Source of the DNA: Candidatus Altimarinota bacterium
Lineage (GTDB): Bacteria; Patescibacteriota; Gracilibacteria; UBA4473
Direction of reading: 5' to 3'
Assembly: GCA_026982915.1 (NCBI GenBank)
Contig: JALWQU010000074.1
Span: 1 to 6,711 of the forward strand
DNA length: 6,711 bases
The notes beneath the pieces were generated by a model that saw only the letters and a list, made by a program, of their open reading frames with translations, searched no databases and had not been told where the DNA came from. Made by a program: the position numbers and the translations under genes. Shown one piece after another: positions 1 to 6,520 of the stretch (position 1 is its first letter; the number at the start of each line of letters is the position of its first letter).

Positions 1-78
1 ATTAAATAGAGAATTCACCTTACATTTTGTTTGTAACTTTTTTTTTGGCAAGAAAATACCCTGTCTTTTTTGACTTTT

Positions 79-110
79 TTGTCTAAAGCACCACAATCTT
101 CTGTGATAAT
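79..110 (+). promoter_or_regulatory. Candidate aspS promoter (extended -10)
   Basis: A GATAAT hexamer at 105-110 is preceded by TG one base away (TGT GATAAT), which is an extended -10. A possible -35, TTGTCT at 79-84, lies 20 bp upstream, longer than ideal. A second -35-like TTGACT at 70-75 pairs with CACAAT at 92-97 across 16 bp. Transcription from the extended -10 would start near 117 and give a leader of about 23 nt. The flanking DNA is rich in T-runs, so chance matches are likely. Confidence 0.35.
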
Positions 111-139
111 TTAAGGAAAGACTAACTAAATAAAAAAAA

Positions 140-1906
140 ATGCTTCGAACGCACACCTGCAATCAGCTCACGACAAAAGACGAAAATAAAAAAGTTACGC
201 TCACGGGGTGGGTGCATCATAGACGAGATCATGGGGGTATTATTTTTATCGACCTTCGAGACCGTTATGGCGTAACACAAATTACTTTTGATCCAGCGGT
301 GAACGCTCAAGCGCATAAAGCCGCCGAGCATATTCGTTCGGAGTGGGTATTGAAAGCCACCGGAACGGTCAAAAATCGAGGTGAAGGGCTTCGTAATAAA
401 AATTTGGAAACGGGTGAAATCGAAGTTTTTATCGAAGGAATCGAGGTTCTCAACGAATCGAAAACACCGCCATTTGAAATCAATGAACATATGGATCATG
501 TGCGAGAAGATCTGCGATTAGAGCATCGGTATTTAGATTTACGCCGTCCAAAAATGCAGGAAAATCTGAGACTACGGTATAATATTATGACCTTTATTCG
601 AAATTTTTATGATGCGCAGGATTTCCTAGAAGTAGAAACGCCCATAATGATCAAGGGAACGCCTGAAGGGTCCCGAGAATACTTAGTGCCAAGTCGTCTG
701 CATCGAGGCGAGTTTTATGTCCTTCCGCAGTCGCCACAACAGCTAAAACAATTGCTAATGGTTGGGGGAATTGATAAGTATTTCCAGATAGCGCGATGTT
801 TTCGAGACGAAGACCTTCGTGGTGATCGTCAGCCAGAATTTACACAACTCGATGTCGAACAATCTTTTGTAGAGCAGGACGATATTATCGCTGAAACAGA
901 GCAAATGATTTTGGGGCTAACCGAAAAAGTAGTCCCGCATAAAAACTATCAATCATTTTTTGAATCGGGGAAAATAAAACAAATAACCTGGCAGGAAGCG
1001 CTTGGAAAATACGGATCAGACAAGCCCGATATTCGGTTTGATATGGCTTTTGTCGATATGACGGAGGAACGCCTCGGCTGTGGGTTTGGTGTTTTTGAAA
1101 GCGTTGATCGACTCTTTACACTTCCCGTGCCAAACGGTTCTGATTTGAGTCGAAAAGATATTGATACTTTTACGAAACTAGCGCAAAAGCACGGAGCGGG
1201 GGGCTTGGCTTGGGTGCGTGTGGGAGAAGACAGCGGTCCGGTTATGAAGAATGCTAAACCAGAATTTATTGAAAAATTAATCGAGAAAACAGGGACCAAA
1301 GACGGGGATCTTATTTTCTTTGGAGCGGGTGAGTTCTTGCAGGCAACGGAGCCTCTTGGAGCGGTTCGTTTAGCGGTAGCGGACAAATTCAATCTTAGAA
1401 ATAATCAGGATTTTGCCTATCTTTGGGTAACGGATTTCCCGATGTTTGAGATCAAGGAAGACGGAACCGTGGGAGCCGCCCATCATCCGTTTACAATGCC
1501 CAACGAAGAAGATCTAGCCCTACTTGATACGGATAAAACAAAGGTTCGATCTTATGCCTATGATTTGGTCTTAAATGGTACAGAATTAGGCGGTGGATCG
1601 ATTCGTATTTATGATCAAGCTTTACAGCACAAGGTTTTTGAAACACTTGGGATGGATGAAGACGAAATACAAATGAAGTTTGGACATATCCTCAAGGCGT
1701 TCCAGTACGGGGTTCCGCCACATGGGGGAATCGCCTTAGGGATTGATCGACTCGTGATGTTGTTCGCGGATGCGCCCAATATTCGGGAGGTTATAGCTTT
1801 CCCGAAAAATCAATCCGCACAGGATTTGATGCTAGGCGCGCCATCACCGATGCCCGAAAAAGAACTTCACGAACAAAATATTGAGGTCTTGGAGGAGGAA
1901 GTTTAG
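140..1906 (+). CDS. aspS: Aspartyl-tRNA synthetase, bacterial type, probably non-discriminating
   Basis: This cytoplasmic class II synthetase joins aspartate to tRNA using ATP. At 588 residues it has the usual bacterial length and domain order. An N-terminal OB-fold anticodon domain (about 1-105) holds GWVHHRRDHGG at 23-33. The catalytic core begins near HRYLDLRRP (129-137). It includes LPQSPQ (195-200), motif 2 FRDEDLRGDRQPEF (221-234, with Arg222), and motif 3 ALGIDRLVM (532-540, with Arg537). The bacterial GAD insertion lies at roughly 285-420 and contains YGSDKPD (291-297). The C-terminus has the family's IAFPKNQSA and APSP segments. His31 and Gly83 occupy the positions that are Leu and Lys in discriminating E. 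coli AspRS, so it probably also charges tRNA-Asn. The ATG is fixed by an in-frame TAA at 131-133, nine bases upstream. No Shine-Dalgarno lies at normal distance; AAGGAAAG at 113-120 is too far away. Its stop overlaps that of the convergent hydrolase gene. Confidence 0.98.
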   Translation: MLRTHTCNQLTTKDENKKVTLTGWVHHRRDHGGIIFIDLRDRYGVTQITFDPAVNAQAHKAAEHIRSEWVLKATGTVKNRGEGLRNKNLETGEIEVFIEGIEVLNESKTPPFEINEHMDHVREDLRLEHRYLDLRRPKMQENLRLRYNIMTFIRNFYDAQDFLEVETPIMIKGTPEGSREYLVPSRLHRGEFYVLPQSPQQLKQLLMVGGIDKYFQIARCFRDEDLRGDRQPEFTQLDVEQSFVEQDDIIAETEQMILGLTEKVVPHKNYQSFFESGKIKQITWQEALGKYGSDKPDIRFDMAFVDMTEERLGCGFGVFESVDRLFTLPVPNGSDLSRKDIDTFTKLAQKHGAGGLAWVRVGEDSGPVMKNAKPEFIEKLIEKTGTKDGDLIFFGAGEFLQATEPLGAVRLAVADKFNLRNNQDFAYLWVTDFPMFEIKEDGTVGAAHHPFTMPNEEDLALLDTDKTKVRSYAYDLVLNGTELGGGSIRIYDQALQHKVFETLGMDEDEIQMKFGHILKAFQYGVPPHGGIALGIDRLVMLFADAPNIREVIAFPKNQSAQDLMLGAPSPMPEKELHEQNIEVLEEEV

Positions 1907-2433
1907 TTTTTAAGTCTTTCCTTAAGCATTTCAATCACCTTTTTCCTAACGTTCGGCAGTAGCAAGTAGGATAAATGTTCACACCAAAGATTGGTATGGG
2001 GTGTGTCCTTGAAGGAGGTGTATTTGTAGGGAACGACAGGATCAAGGTACCCACCAAAAGTATAAGTCGGAACCGGTACGGTGAGCGGGGTTTTTAGTTT
2101 GTTTTTTGTTCGTTGAACGCCGAGGTAGTTCATATGGTGAGGGGAACACATAGTTACAAGTCCGGTGATGTTCGCTGTTGTCGCTCGATCGATCATGGTT
2201 TTCGCCAGAATCCCCCCAAAGCTATGCGCGAGTAAAAGTGTTGGTTTTCCGTCATTGAGCAGGGCTAGCCCGTTATCAATAATTTGCTCGAGCTTATTGA
2301 TTTGCCACCACATGTAGAAAATATCGTTCAAAAACACAGCCTCTATTCCTGAGAAATTTTTAGCTAGATCCTTCCGCCATCCATTGAGATAAAAATCATA
2401 GGTCTTAATACCGGGGACAAAGATTATTCGCAT
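1903..2433 (-). CDS. Small alpha/beta hydrolase (serine hydrolase)
   Basis: This is a compact alpha/beta-hydrolase of 176 residues from the ATG at 2433, or 186 from a TTG at 2463. Numbered from the TTG, the first core strand is RIIFVPG (12-18). The nucleophile elbow is AHSFGG with Ser81, where Ala replaces the usual first Gly. The acid is probably Asp141 in GGYLDPVVP and the base His163 in WCEHLSY, so the full triad is present in correct order. The short length leaves little room for a lid domain and resembles RBBP9/YdeN-like hydrolases. There is no signal peptide, so it is probably cytoplasmic. The substrate cannot be told from sequence. I prefer the ATG because it begins right at the first conserved strand. 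The TTG remains possible: it is closer to the promoter and follows a weak purine stretch (AGGGTAGAG). An in-frame TAG at 2473-2475 limits any longer start. The gene converges on aspS, and its TAA overlaps the aspS stop. Confidence 0.85.
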   Translation of the reverse strand: MRIIFVPGIKTYDFYLNGWRKDLAKNFSGIEAVFLNDIFYMWWQINKLEQIIDNGLALLNDGKPTLLLAHSFGGILAKTMIDRATTANITGLVTMCSPHHMNYLGVQRTKNKLKTPLTVPVPTYTFGGYLDPVVPYKYTSFKDTPHTNLWCEHLSYLLLPNVRKKVIEMLKERLKN

Positions 2434-2485
2434 TTGTTTTACATAGGGGAGGATGATTTTCAACGCTCTACCCTAATTCATCCAA

Positions 2486-2513
2486 ATTATAGAAAAATTA
2501 GGAAAAAAGGCAA
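2486..2513 (-). promoter_or_regulatory. Sigma70-type promoter for the alpha/beta hydrolase gene
   Basis: On the minus strand there is a perfect -10, TATAAT (2486-2491), and a -35-like TTGCCT (2508-2513) separated by 16 bp. The predicted start near 2479 lies about 16 nt before the TTG and about 46 nt before the ATG of the hydrolase gene. This is the best-matching promoter in the window and indicates that the hydrolase is transcribed on its own rather than only from the upstream gene. Confidence 0.55.
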
Positions 2514-2536
2514 TCTTAGCAATCTTGGCAATAAAG
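2510..2536. repeat. 9-bp tandem repeat, about 2.5 copies, over the hydrolase -35
   Basis: GCAATCTTA (2510-2518) is followed directly by GCAATCTTG (2519-2527) and then GCAATAAAG (2528-2536), where only GCAAT is kept. The first unit overlaps the -35 box of the hydrolase promoter. It may be a regulator-binding site, since 9 bp is close to one helical turn, or simple slippage. Confidence 0.6.
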
Positions 2537-2577
2537 CGAGGGTGTTTTTTGCGTATAGGGGATCTATTGTGAGAAAC

Positions 2578-3114
2578 TTAATACTCTGTTTCAGTTAACC
2601 CTAGAATTATTAAATAGGTTTGCATCTGAAAGGCTGTCCATGGGTTAGTGAAAACATCAGAGCCTTGCCAGTTTTTAGTATTAAGGGGCTCATATAAAAC
2701 ATATCTTAGAAAATCATCAATATCCTCTAGTTCTTTTTTGCTAAAACTATGTTCTTCCTTTCGAAAAACTAAATTAATTAAAAAATCTCTTAATTTATCA
2801 ACATCTAATTTATATGTATCTTTAATTATTGTATCACAATCAAAAAGTATCGCCTGAATTAAGGCAAGTTGCAAACATGGATCATCTTGAATCATAGCTG
2901 GTTCCTTATTATTAGATTCTATGACTTTATTGATGCGAATTCGATTCTCTTCTGAAAAGGTGTCTAGTACCTCCTTGGGAAGAAGGGCTTTAATATATTC
3001 AGAAGAATGTTCTATCTTATCAAAAGATCTTGGTGGGGTCCGCTCAATCATTTCTCCTATCACGGAAAATATCTTGTTTAGGGTTAGAGGTTTGTCTAGT
3101 TTTTCAGTTTCCAT
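2578..3114 (-). CDS. Hypothetical protein, AT-rich accessory-looking gene
   Basis: I do not recognise this 178-residue protein. It is acidic to neutral, rich in Glu, Asp, Lys, Leu and Ile, and looks almost wholly helical. It has no signal peptide or transmembrane segment, so it is probably soluble. A proline break (TPPRSF, 26-31) separates a short N-terminal helix region from the rest. A leucine-rich helix follows (LQLALIQAIL, 81-90), then a charged helix-rich part (about 105-140) and an aromatic C-terminal part with NW, NPW and YLII (148-170). I see no catalytic motif. The ATG is fixed by an in-frame TAA at 3124-3126 and has no Shine-Dalgarno. GC is very low: the 120 bases at 2701-2820 are near 20%, while a sample line of aspS is about 53%. 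An open frame this long in such AT-rich DNA supports a real gene, and the composition suggests recent acquisition or weak selection. Confidence 0.75.
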   Translation of the reverse strand: METEKLDKPLTLNKIFSVIGEMIERTPPRSFDKIEHSSEYIKALLPKEVLDTFSEENRIRINKVIESNNKEPAMIQDDPCLQLALIQAILFDCDTIIKDTYKLDVDKLRDFLINLVFRKEEHSFSKKELEDIDDFLRYVLYEPLNTKNWQGSDVFTNPWTAFQMQTYLIILGLTETEY

Positions 3115-3120
3115 GACGCT

Positions 3121-3148
3121 AAATTAGTAGATCTTACTTATTGGTCAA
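3121..3148 (-). promoter_or_regulatory. Weak candidate promoter of the hypothetical gene
   Basis: On the minus strand, TTGACC (3143-3148, five of six consensus bases) is followed after 16 bp by TAATTT (3121-3126), a poor -10. Only six bases then separate it from the ATG at 3114, so a transcript would start at or near the start codon. The AT-rich context makes chance matches likely. Confidence 0.25.
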
Positions 3149-3173
3149 GTTAATTCTTTGTTAAAAAATAATG

Positions 3174-3192
3174 AGGGTAATATTAGGGTAAT
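3174..3192. repeat. Direct repeat AGGGTAAT, spaced by one helical turn
   Basis: Two perfect 8-bp copies of AGGGTAAT (3174-3181 and 3185-3192) are separated by ATT, giving an 11-bp period. They lie about 60-80 bp upstream of the hypothetical gene and just upstream of its candidate -35. Two copies on the same face of the helix could be a regulator-binding site. No known regulator motif is recognised. Confidence 0.5.
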
Positions 3193-3218
3193 TGTTGCAT
3201 AGGTATTCCTAAAATTCC

Positions 3219-3237
3219 ATAGAGGAAAAAACTCTAT
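3219..3237 (-). terminator. Weak hairpin downstream of purH
   Basis: ATAGAG (3219-3224) and CTCTAT (3232-3237) form a perfect 6-bp stem with a 7-nt loop, about 30 bp beyond the purH stop on the minus strand. In the purH transcript the U-run sits in the loop rather than after the stem, and the stem is AT-rich, so it is a poor intrinsic terminator. It is the only hairpin noted between purH and the hypothetical gene. Confidence 0.2.
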
Positions 3238-3267
3238 ATTAAAAGAGGTAAATTATTCTCATAATTA

Positions 3268-4785
3268 TTAGTGTAAAAATCCTCGCATATTTGTCAATAT
3301 GCTAGAAATTCCTAATTCATCACATTTGGCAAATACCCCAGCATCACCTTTGGAACCTCCAGGCTGAATAATCGCGGAAATACCGGCTTTCCCCGCCGAT
3401 TCCACACTATCGGGAAACGGAAAGAACGCATCAGAGGCAATGACCGCGCCTTGGGCTTTTTCTCCGGCGTGATTTAACGCAATATCCATTGCCTCCACAC
3501 GAGAAGTTTGCCCGCCACCTTTCCCGATCATAATTCCGTCTTTGACCACGACGATAGCATTGGATTTGACGATTTTTACGAGCTTCCAGGCAATTTCAAG
3601 ATCCTGTCTTTCGGTGTCAGTGGGCTGTTTTTTGGTTGGTATTGCTAGGGACTCAAAGACGGGAAGCGTGATGTCCATGTCTTGGGCTAGAGTTCCGCCT
3701 CGTACCTTTTTCAAGACGATATCACGGGTTTGTCCGTCACTGAAATTCGGAATCTCGAGTACTCGTAAGTTTTTTTTCGTTTTTAAGATTGCTAAGGCAT
3801 CTTCGTCATAATCTGGTGCCATCACTATTTCATTGAAAAAAGACACGATCTGTTCCGCCGTAGCTTTGTTACACCGTTTATTGAGCGCGATCACGCCGCC
3901 AAAAGCCGAGAGTGGATCGGCTTTATACGCTCGATTAAAGGCTTCTGAAATGGTTTTCCCGATAGCCGCTCCGCAGGGCGTGGCGTGCTTGATGATCGCC
4001 GCAAAGGCCTGTTCTTCTGGCGAAAACGAAAGCGCGAGTTCCAAAGCCCCCGAAGCATCCCCAAAGTTATTATAAGAAAGGGGTTTTCCGTTGAGTTGTT
4101 TGGCGCCAACGAGTAAAGGCCCTGAAGCAAAGGGGTCTGCGAGTGTTACGGCTTTTTGATGAGGATTTTCTCCATACCGAAGTTGCCCTTTTTCTTCTGT
4201 TGTTTTTGTTTCTTCGGCCCAAAATTTGGCGATAAGCAGATCATAGTGGGCCGTCATCTCAAAAACCTTCGTGGCGAGTTCTTTTCGGTAATCGAGGGGA
4301 AGATTTTGAGTTTTTTCTAAGTATTGCAATACTATTGCATAATCATTTGGATCTACTATTGGGGCGCAATATTCGTAGTTCTTTGCCGCCGCTCGAATCA
4401 TCGATGGGCCGCCAATATCAATATTTTCCACCTTATCCTCAAATGATTTTGTTGAATCTTCATAAGTAGATTTGAACGGATACAGGTTTACACAGACAAT
4501 ATCGATATTTTGCAAACCATTGGCATTACAAAAGGCTTGATGATTTTTATCATCACGAAGACTTAGAATACCACCAAATATCTGGGGTGTAAGCGTTTTT
4601 ATTCGTCCGTCAAGTCCTTCGGGAAAACCGGTGAAATCAGAAACTTCTTGAAGGTTGGTAATTTTACCTTCAAGTGTTTTGTAAGTTCCTCCAGTTGATA
4701 GAATGCGATAACCTTGTTTTTGCAAACCCTGTGCAAATTCCAAAATACCGGTTTTGTCGGAGACGGAGAGAAGCGCTGTTTTCAT
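3268..4785 (-). CDS. purH: Bifunctional AICAR formyltransferase/IMP cyclohydrolase
   Basis: PurH carries out the last two steps of de novo purine synthesis: AICAR is formylated with 10-formyl-THF to FAICAR, which is then cyclised to IMP. At 505 residues it is slightly shorter than the E. coli enzyme. The N-terminal MGS-like cyclohydrolase domain (about 1-195) shows LLSVSDKTG (5-13), STGGT (30-34), DGRIKTL (59-65), VNLYPF (99-104) and NIDIGGPSMIRAAAKN (121-136). The transferase domain shows RYGENPHQ (203-210), LSYNN (236-240), the catalytic Lys-His pair in IKHATPCG (265-272), DPLSAFGG (290-297), VKSNAI (406-411), ASDAFFPF (450-457) and PGGS (475-478). Some normally conserved positions differ: KTLTPQIF replaces the usual KTLHPKVH, and the end is MRGFLH instead of MRHFRH. 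The start is fixed by an in-frame TAA at 4798-4800, twelve bases upstream, with no Shine-Dalgarno. It is divergent from the mutase gene, with no other purine gene in the window. Confidence 0.97.
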   Translation of the reverse strand: MKTALLSVSDKTGILEFAQGLQKQGYRILSTGGTYKTLEGKITNLQEVSDFTGFPEGLDGRIKTLTPQIFGGILSLRDDKNHQAFCNANGLQNIDIVCVNLYPFKSTYEDSTKSFEDKVENIDIGGPSMIRAAAKNYEYCAPIVDPNDYAIVLQYLEKTQNLPLDYRKELATKVFEMTAHYDLLIAKFWAEETKTTEEKGQLRYGENPHQKAVTLADPFASGPLLVGAKQLNGKPLSYNNFGDASGALELALSFSPEEQAFAAIIKHATPCGAAIGKTISEAFNRAYKADPLSAFGGVIALNKRCNKATAEQIVSFFNEIVMAPDYDEDALAILKTKKNLRVLEIPNFSDGQTRDIVLKKVRGGTLAQDMDITLPVFESLAIPTKKQPTDTERQDLEIAWKLVKIVKSNAIVVVKDGIMIGKGGGQTSRVEAMDIALNHAGEKAQGAVIASDAFFPFPDSVESAGKAGISAIIQPGGSKGDAGVFAKCDELGISSILTNMRGFLH

Positions 4786-4791
4786 GGAAAA

Positions 4792-4841
4792 ATAATATTA
4801 GTTTTTGTGACGGAGTGTAGGATATTCTTTGTTTTTCGCAA
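4792..4841 (-). promoter_or_regulatory. Candidate purH promoter elements
   Basis: Two alternatives are visible on the minus strand. TTGCGA (4836-4841), 16 bp, then TACACT (4814-4819) would give a leader of about 20 nt. Alternatively, TATTAT (4792-4797), five of six consensus bases, sits exactly 6 nt before the ATG, so a transcript from it would be leaderless, although it lacks a good -35. Neither is backed by a Shine-Dalgarno in the leader. Confidence 0.35.
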
Positions 4842-4902
4842 CAAAACAGAATTTTAAGAGTTTTGATTTAAATTTGTAGCGCTTGTACAGACAGGTATAG
4901 TT

Positions 4903-4929
4903 TTGGTAAAAATATATTTAAAAGATAAT
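4903..4929 (+). promoter_or_regulatory. Candidate mutase promoter, possibly leaderless
   Basis: GATAAT at 4924-4929 matches the -10 consensus at five of six bases and is preceded, after a short 15-bp spacer, by TTGGTA (4903-4908). Only 7 nt separate the -10 from the ATG at 4937, so the transcript would begin at or next to the start codon. The same GATAAT hexamer is used in the candidate aspS promoter. Another AT-rich -10-like box, TATATT, lies at 4913-4918 without a good -35. Confidence 0.35.
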
Positions 4930-4936
4930 TCTCACC

Positions 4937-6520
4937 ATGATCCTTAACCCCAAAATATTTCGTGCCTATGATATTCGAGGCGAAGCTTTTGTTGATTTTG
5001 ATGAAGATGGATTTTATCTCATCGCGGAGGCCTATGGACGGTACATTGCGAAGAAATTTGATATTGATTGTCCCAAGATTTTCGTCTCAGGCGATGGTCG
5101 TCTCTCAATGCCACAGCTTTTCCCGGCGGTGCTTTCTGGACTGACGGCTTCGGGAGCGGAAGTTACTTGGGGAGGAACTTTACCGACACCGATTAATTTT
5201 TTCGCGCTTCATGAAGGGAAGTTTGACGCAACGATCCAGATTTCGGCTTCGCATAATCCTGCTCCTGATAATGGGTTAAAACTAACCGACCGTAATGGGG
5301 CCGTTTGCGGAGGAGAAATTCAAAAGATTAAAGTTTTATCGGGTTGTTCTGATAGATCCGATGCAGATTGCGTAGAAGAGGTTCGACAGGGGAAAAAGCA
5401 TCTAGCGCTAAAGACGCTATACAAAAATATTGGTGATGCGCGTTTGCCCAAAGAGGCTTTGGCAGTACGTCTGTCTAAAACAACTCCGACATCACCAAAT
5501 TCTACTCACAGTCTATCAAATACGGACAATTCCGTCAAGAAACCCTTTGGTGTTTGCGTAAATGCCTGTGAGAAAGTTGATTTTTCCATTGATTACAAAA
5601 CAAAGATTAAAACTATTACGCCCAAACAAAAACCCTTGAAAGTGGTTGTTGATGCGGGGAATGGAGTAGCAGGCATGTTTTATCCGGGAATTTTGCGTTC
5701 GATGGGACACGAGGTTACAGAAATCTTTTGTGATCTTGATGGTTCTTTTCCAAACCATCAGCCTGATCCTGAACGACCAGAAAATCTTGTTTTTACTCAA
5801 AAGAAATTAAAAGAACAAAGAGCGGATTTAGCCTTTGTTTATGATGGCGATGGTGACCGTGTTGGGATTGTTTTGAACAATGGGATGATCCTGAACGCTG
5901 ATAAAATTATGTATATTCTGGCTTCTGATTTTTTGTCACGAAATGCGGGAGCCAAGATTGTCGTAGACGCGATGACCTCGGCAACGCTTATAACCAAAAT
6001 AAAAGCCATGGGCGGCGTCCCGATACTCACGCAAACGGGGCACTCGTTTATCGAAGAAGCAATGCACAAGCACAAGGCCTTACTTGGGGGAGAGCAATCA
6101 GGACACTTTATGTTTGGGGAAGATTTCTATGGTCACGATGATGCATGTCTTGCGAGCCTTCGGTTTATCAAGGCGATTGAGTCAGATTCAGGCCTACTAA
6201 AAGCGGTAACTACCGCCTGGCCAAACCTATTGGAGTTCTCGGAAAAGATAACCGTGGACGATGAAAAAAAATTCAAAGTCCTATCAGCGGTTACCGATAA
6301 ACTCACAAAAATAGATGGTTCGCCCTTATTAGAAAAAGCCGTGGTAAATACGATCGATGGCGTTCGGCTTGATTGGCCGGATGGGGAATGGGCGATTATT
6401 CGCTGCTCAAATACCTCTCCCAAAATAGCCCTACGAATAGAGGCCAAAGACGAAGCCTCGTTGCAGGCTAAAAAAACAGGTCTCATGAATGTACTACAAA
6501 CTTGTTTAGAAGATTTCTAG
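4937..6520 (+). CDS. Phosphomannomutase/phosphoglucomutase with internal insertion
   Basis: This alpha-D-phosphohexomutase (AlgC/ManB-like PMM/PGM) interconverts hexose 6- and 1-phosphates, supplying mannose-1-P or glucose-1-P for sugar nucleotides and envelope glycans. All four signature sites are present: AYDIRG (10-15), the phosphoserine loop SASHNP with Ser105, the metal loop DGDGDR (303-308), the sugar-binding loop GGEQSGH (384-390), and the phosphate-binding RCSNTSP (489-495). HQPDP (274-278) is typical of the PMM/PGM group rather than GlmM. At 527 residues it is longer than the usual 450-465. The excess lies between domain 1 and VVVDAGNG (236-243), roughly residues 138-215, including a Ser/Thr/Asn-rich stretch at 181-200. 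The reading frame is intact through it. The start is fixed by an in-frame TAA at 4919-4921, with no Shine-Dalgarno. The choice between mannose and glucose cannot be made, so no gene symbol is given. Confidence 0.95.
   Translation: MILNPKIFRAYDIRGEAFVDFDEDGFYLIAEAYGRYIAKKFDIDCPKIFVSGDGRLSMPQLFPAVLSGLTASGAEVTWGGTLPTPINFFALHEGKFDATIQISASHNPAPDNGLKLTDRNGAVCGGEIQKIKVLSGCSDRSDADCVEEVRQGKKHLALKTLYKNIGDARLPKEALAVRLSKTTPTSPNSTHSLSNTDNSVKKPFGVCVNACEKVDFSIDYKTKIKTITPKQKPLKVVVDAGNGVAGMFYPGILRSMGHEVTEIFCDLDGSFPNHQPDPERPENLVFTQKKLKEQRADLAFVYDGDGDRVGIVLNNGMILNADKIMYILASDFLSRNAGAKIVVDAMTSATLITKIKAMGGVPILTQTGHSFIEEAMHKHKALLGGEQSGHFMFGEDFYGHDDACLASLRFIKAIESDSGLLKAVTTAWPNLLEFSEKITVDDEKKFKVLSAVTDKLTKIDGSPLLEKAVVNTIDGVRLDWPDGEWAIIRCSNTSPKIALRIEAKDEASLQAKKTGLMNVLQTCLEDF

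Noticed and set aside
122..499. 125-codon minus-strand open frame opposite the start of aspS
   Set aside because: It lies fully antisense to conserved AspRS domain sequence and its translation shows no domain character.
1911..1940. TTAAG / CTTAA pairing after aspS as a terminator
   Set aside because: The stem is about 5 bp, AT-rich, and has no U-tract, so it is not a credible terminator.
2578..3114. Toxin-antitoxin or defence gene
   Set aside because: There is no partner gene beside it, no recognisable toxin, nuclease or DNA-binding motif, and the length is not typical.
2648..3127. Two plus-strand open frames opposite the hypothetical gene
   Set aside because: Both are short, Ser-rich mirror frames. 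The minus-strand frame is longer, has an ATG, and has better protein-like composition.
4842..4865. CAAAAC / GTTTTG inverted repeat in the purH-mutase divergent region as a purine operator
   Set aside because: Only a 6-bp AT-rich match with a 12-nt spacer; it does not resemble the known PurR sites of E. coli or B. subtilis.
5345..5585. Frameshift, intron or mobile element inside the mutase gene
   Set aside because: The frame stays open with family motifs on both sides in the same frame, and no terminal repeats or intron-like structure are seen.
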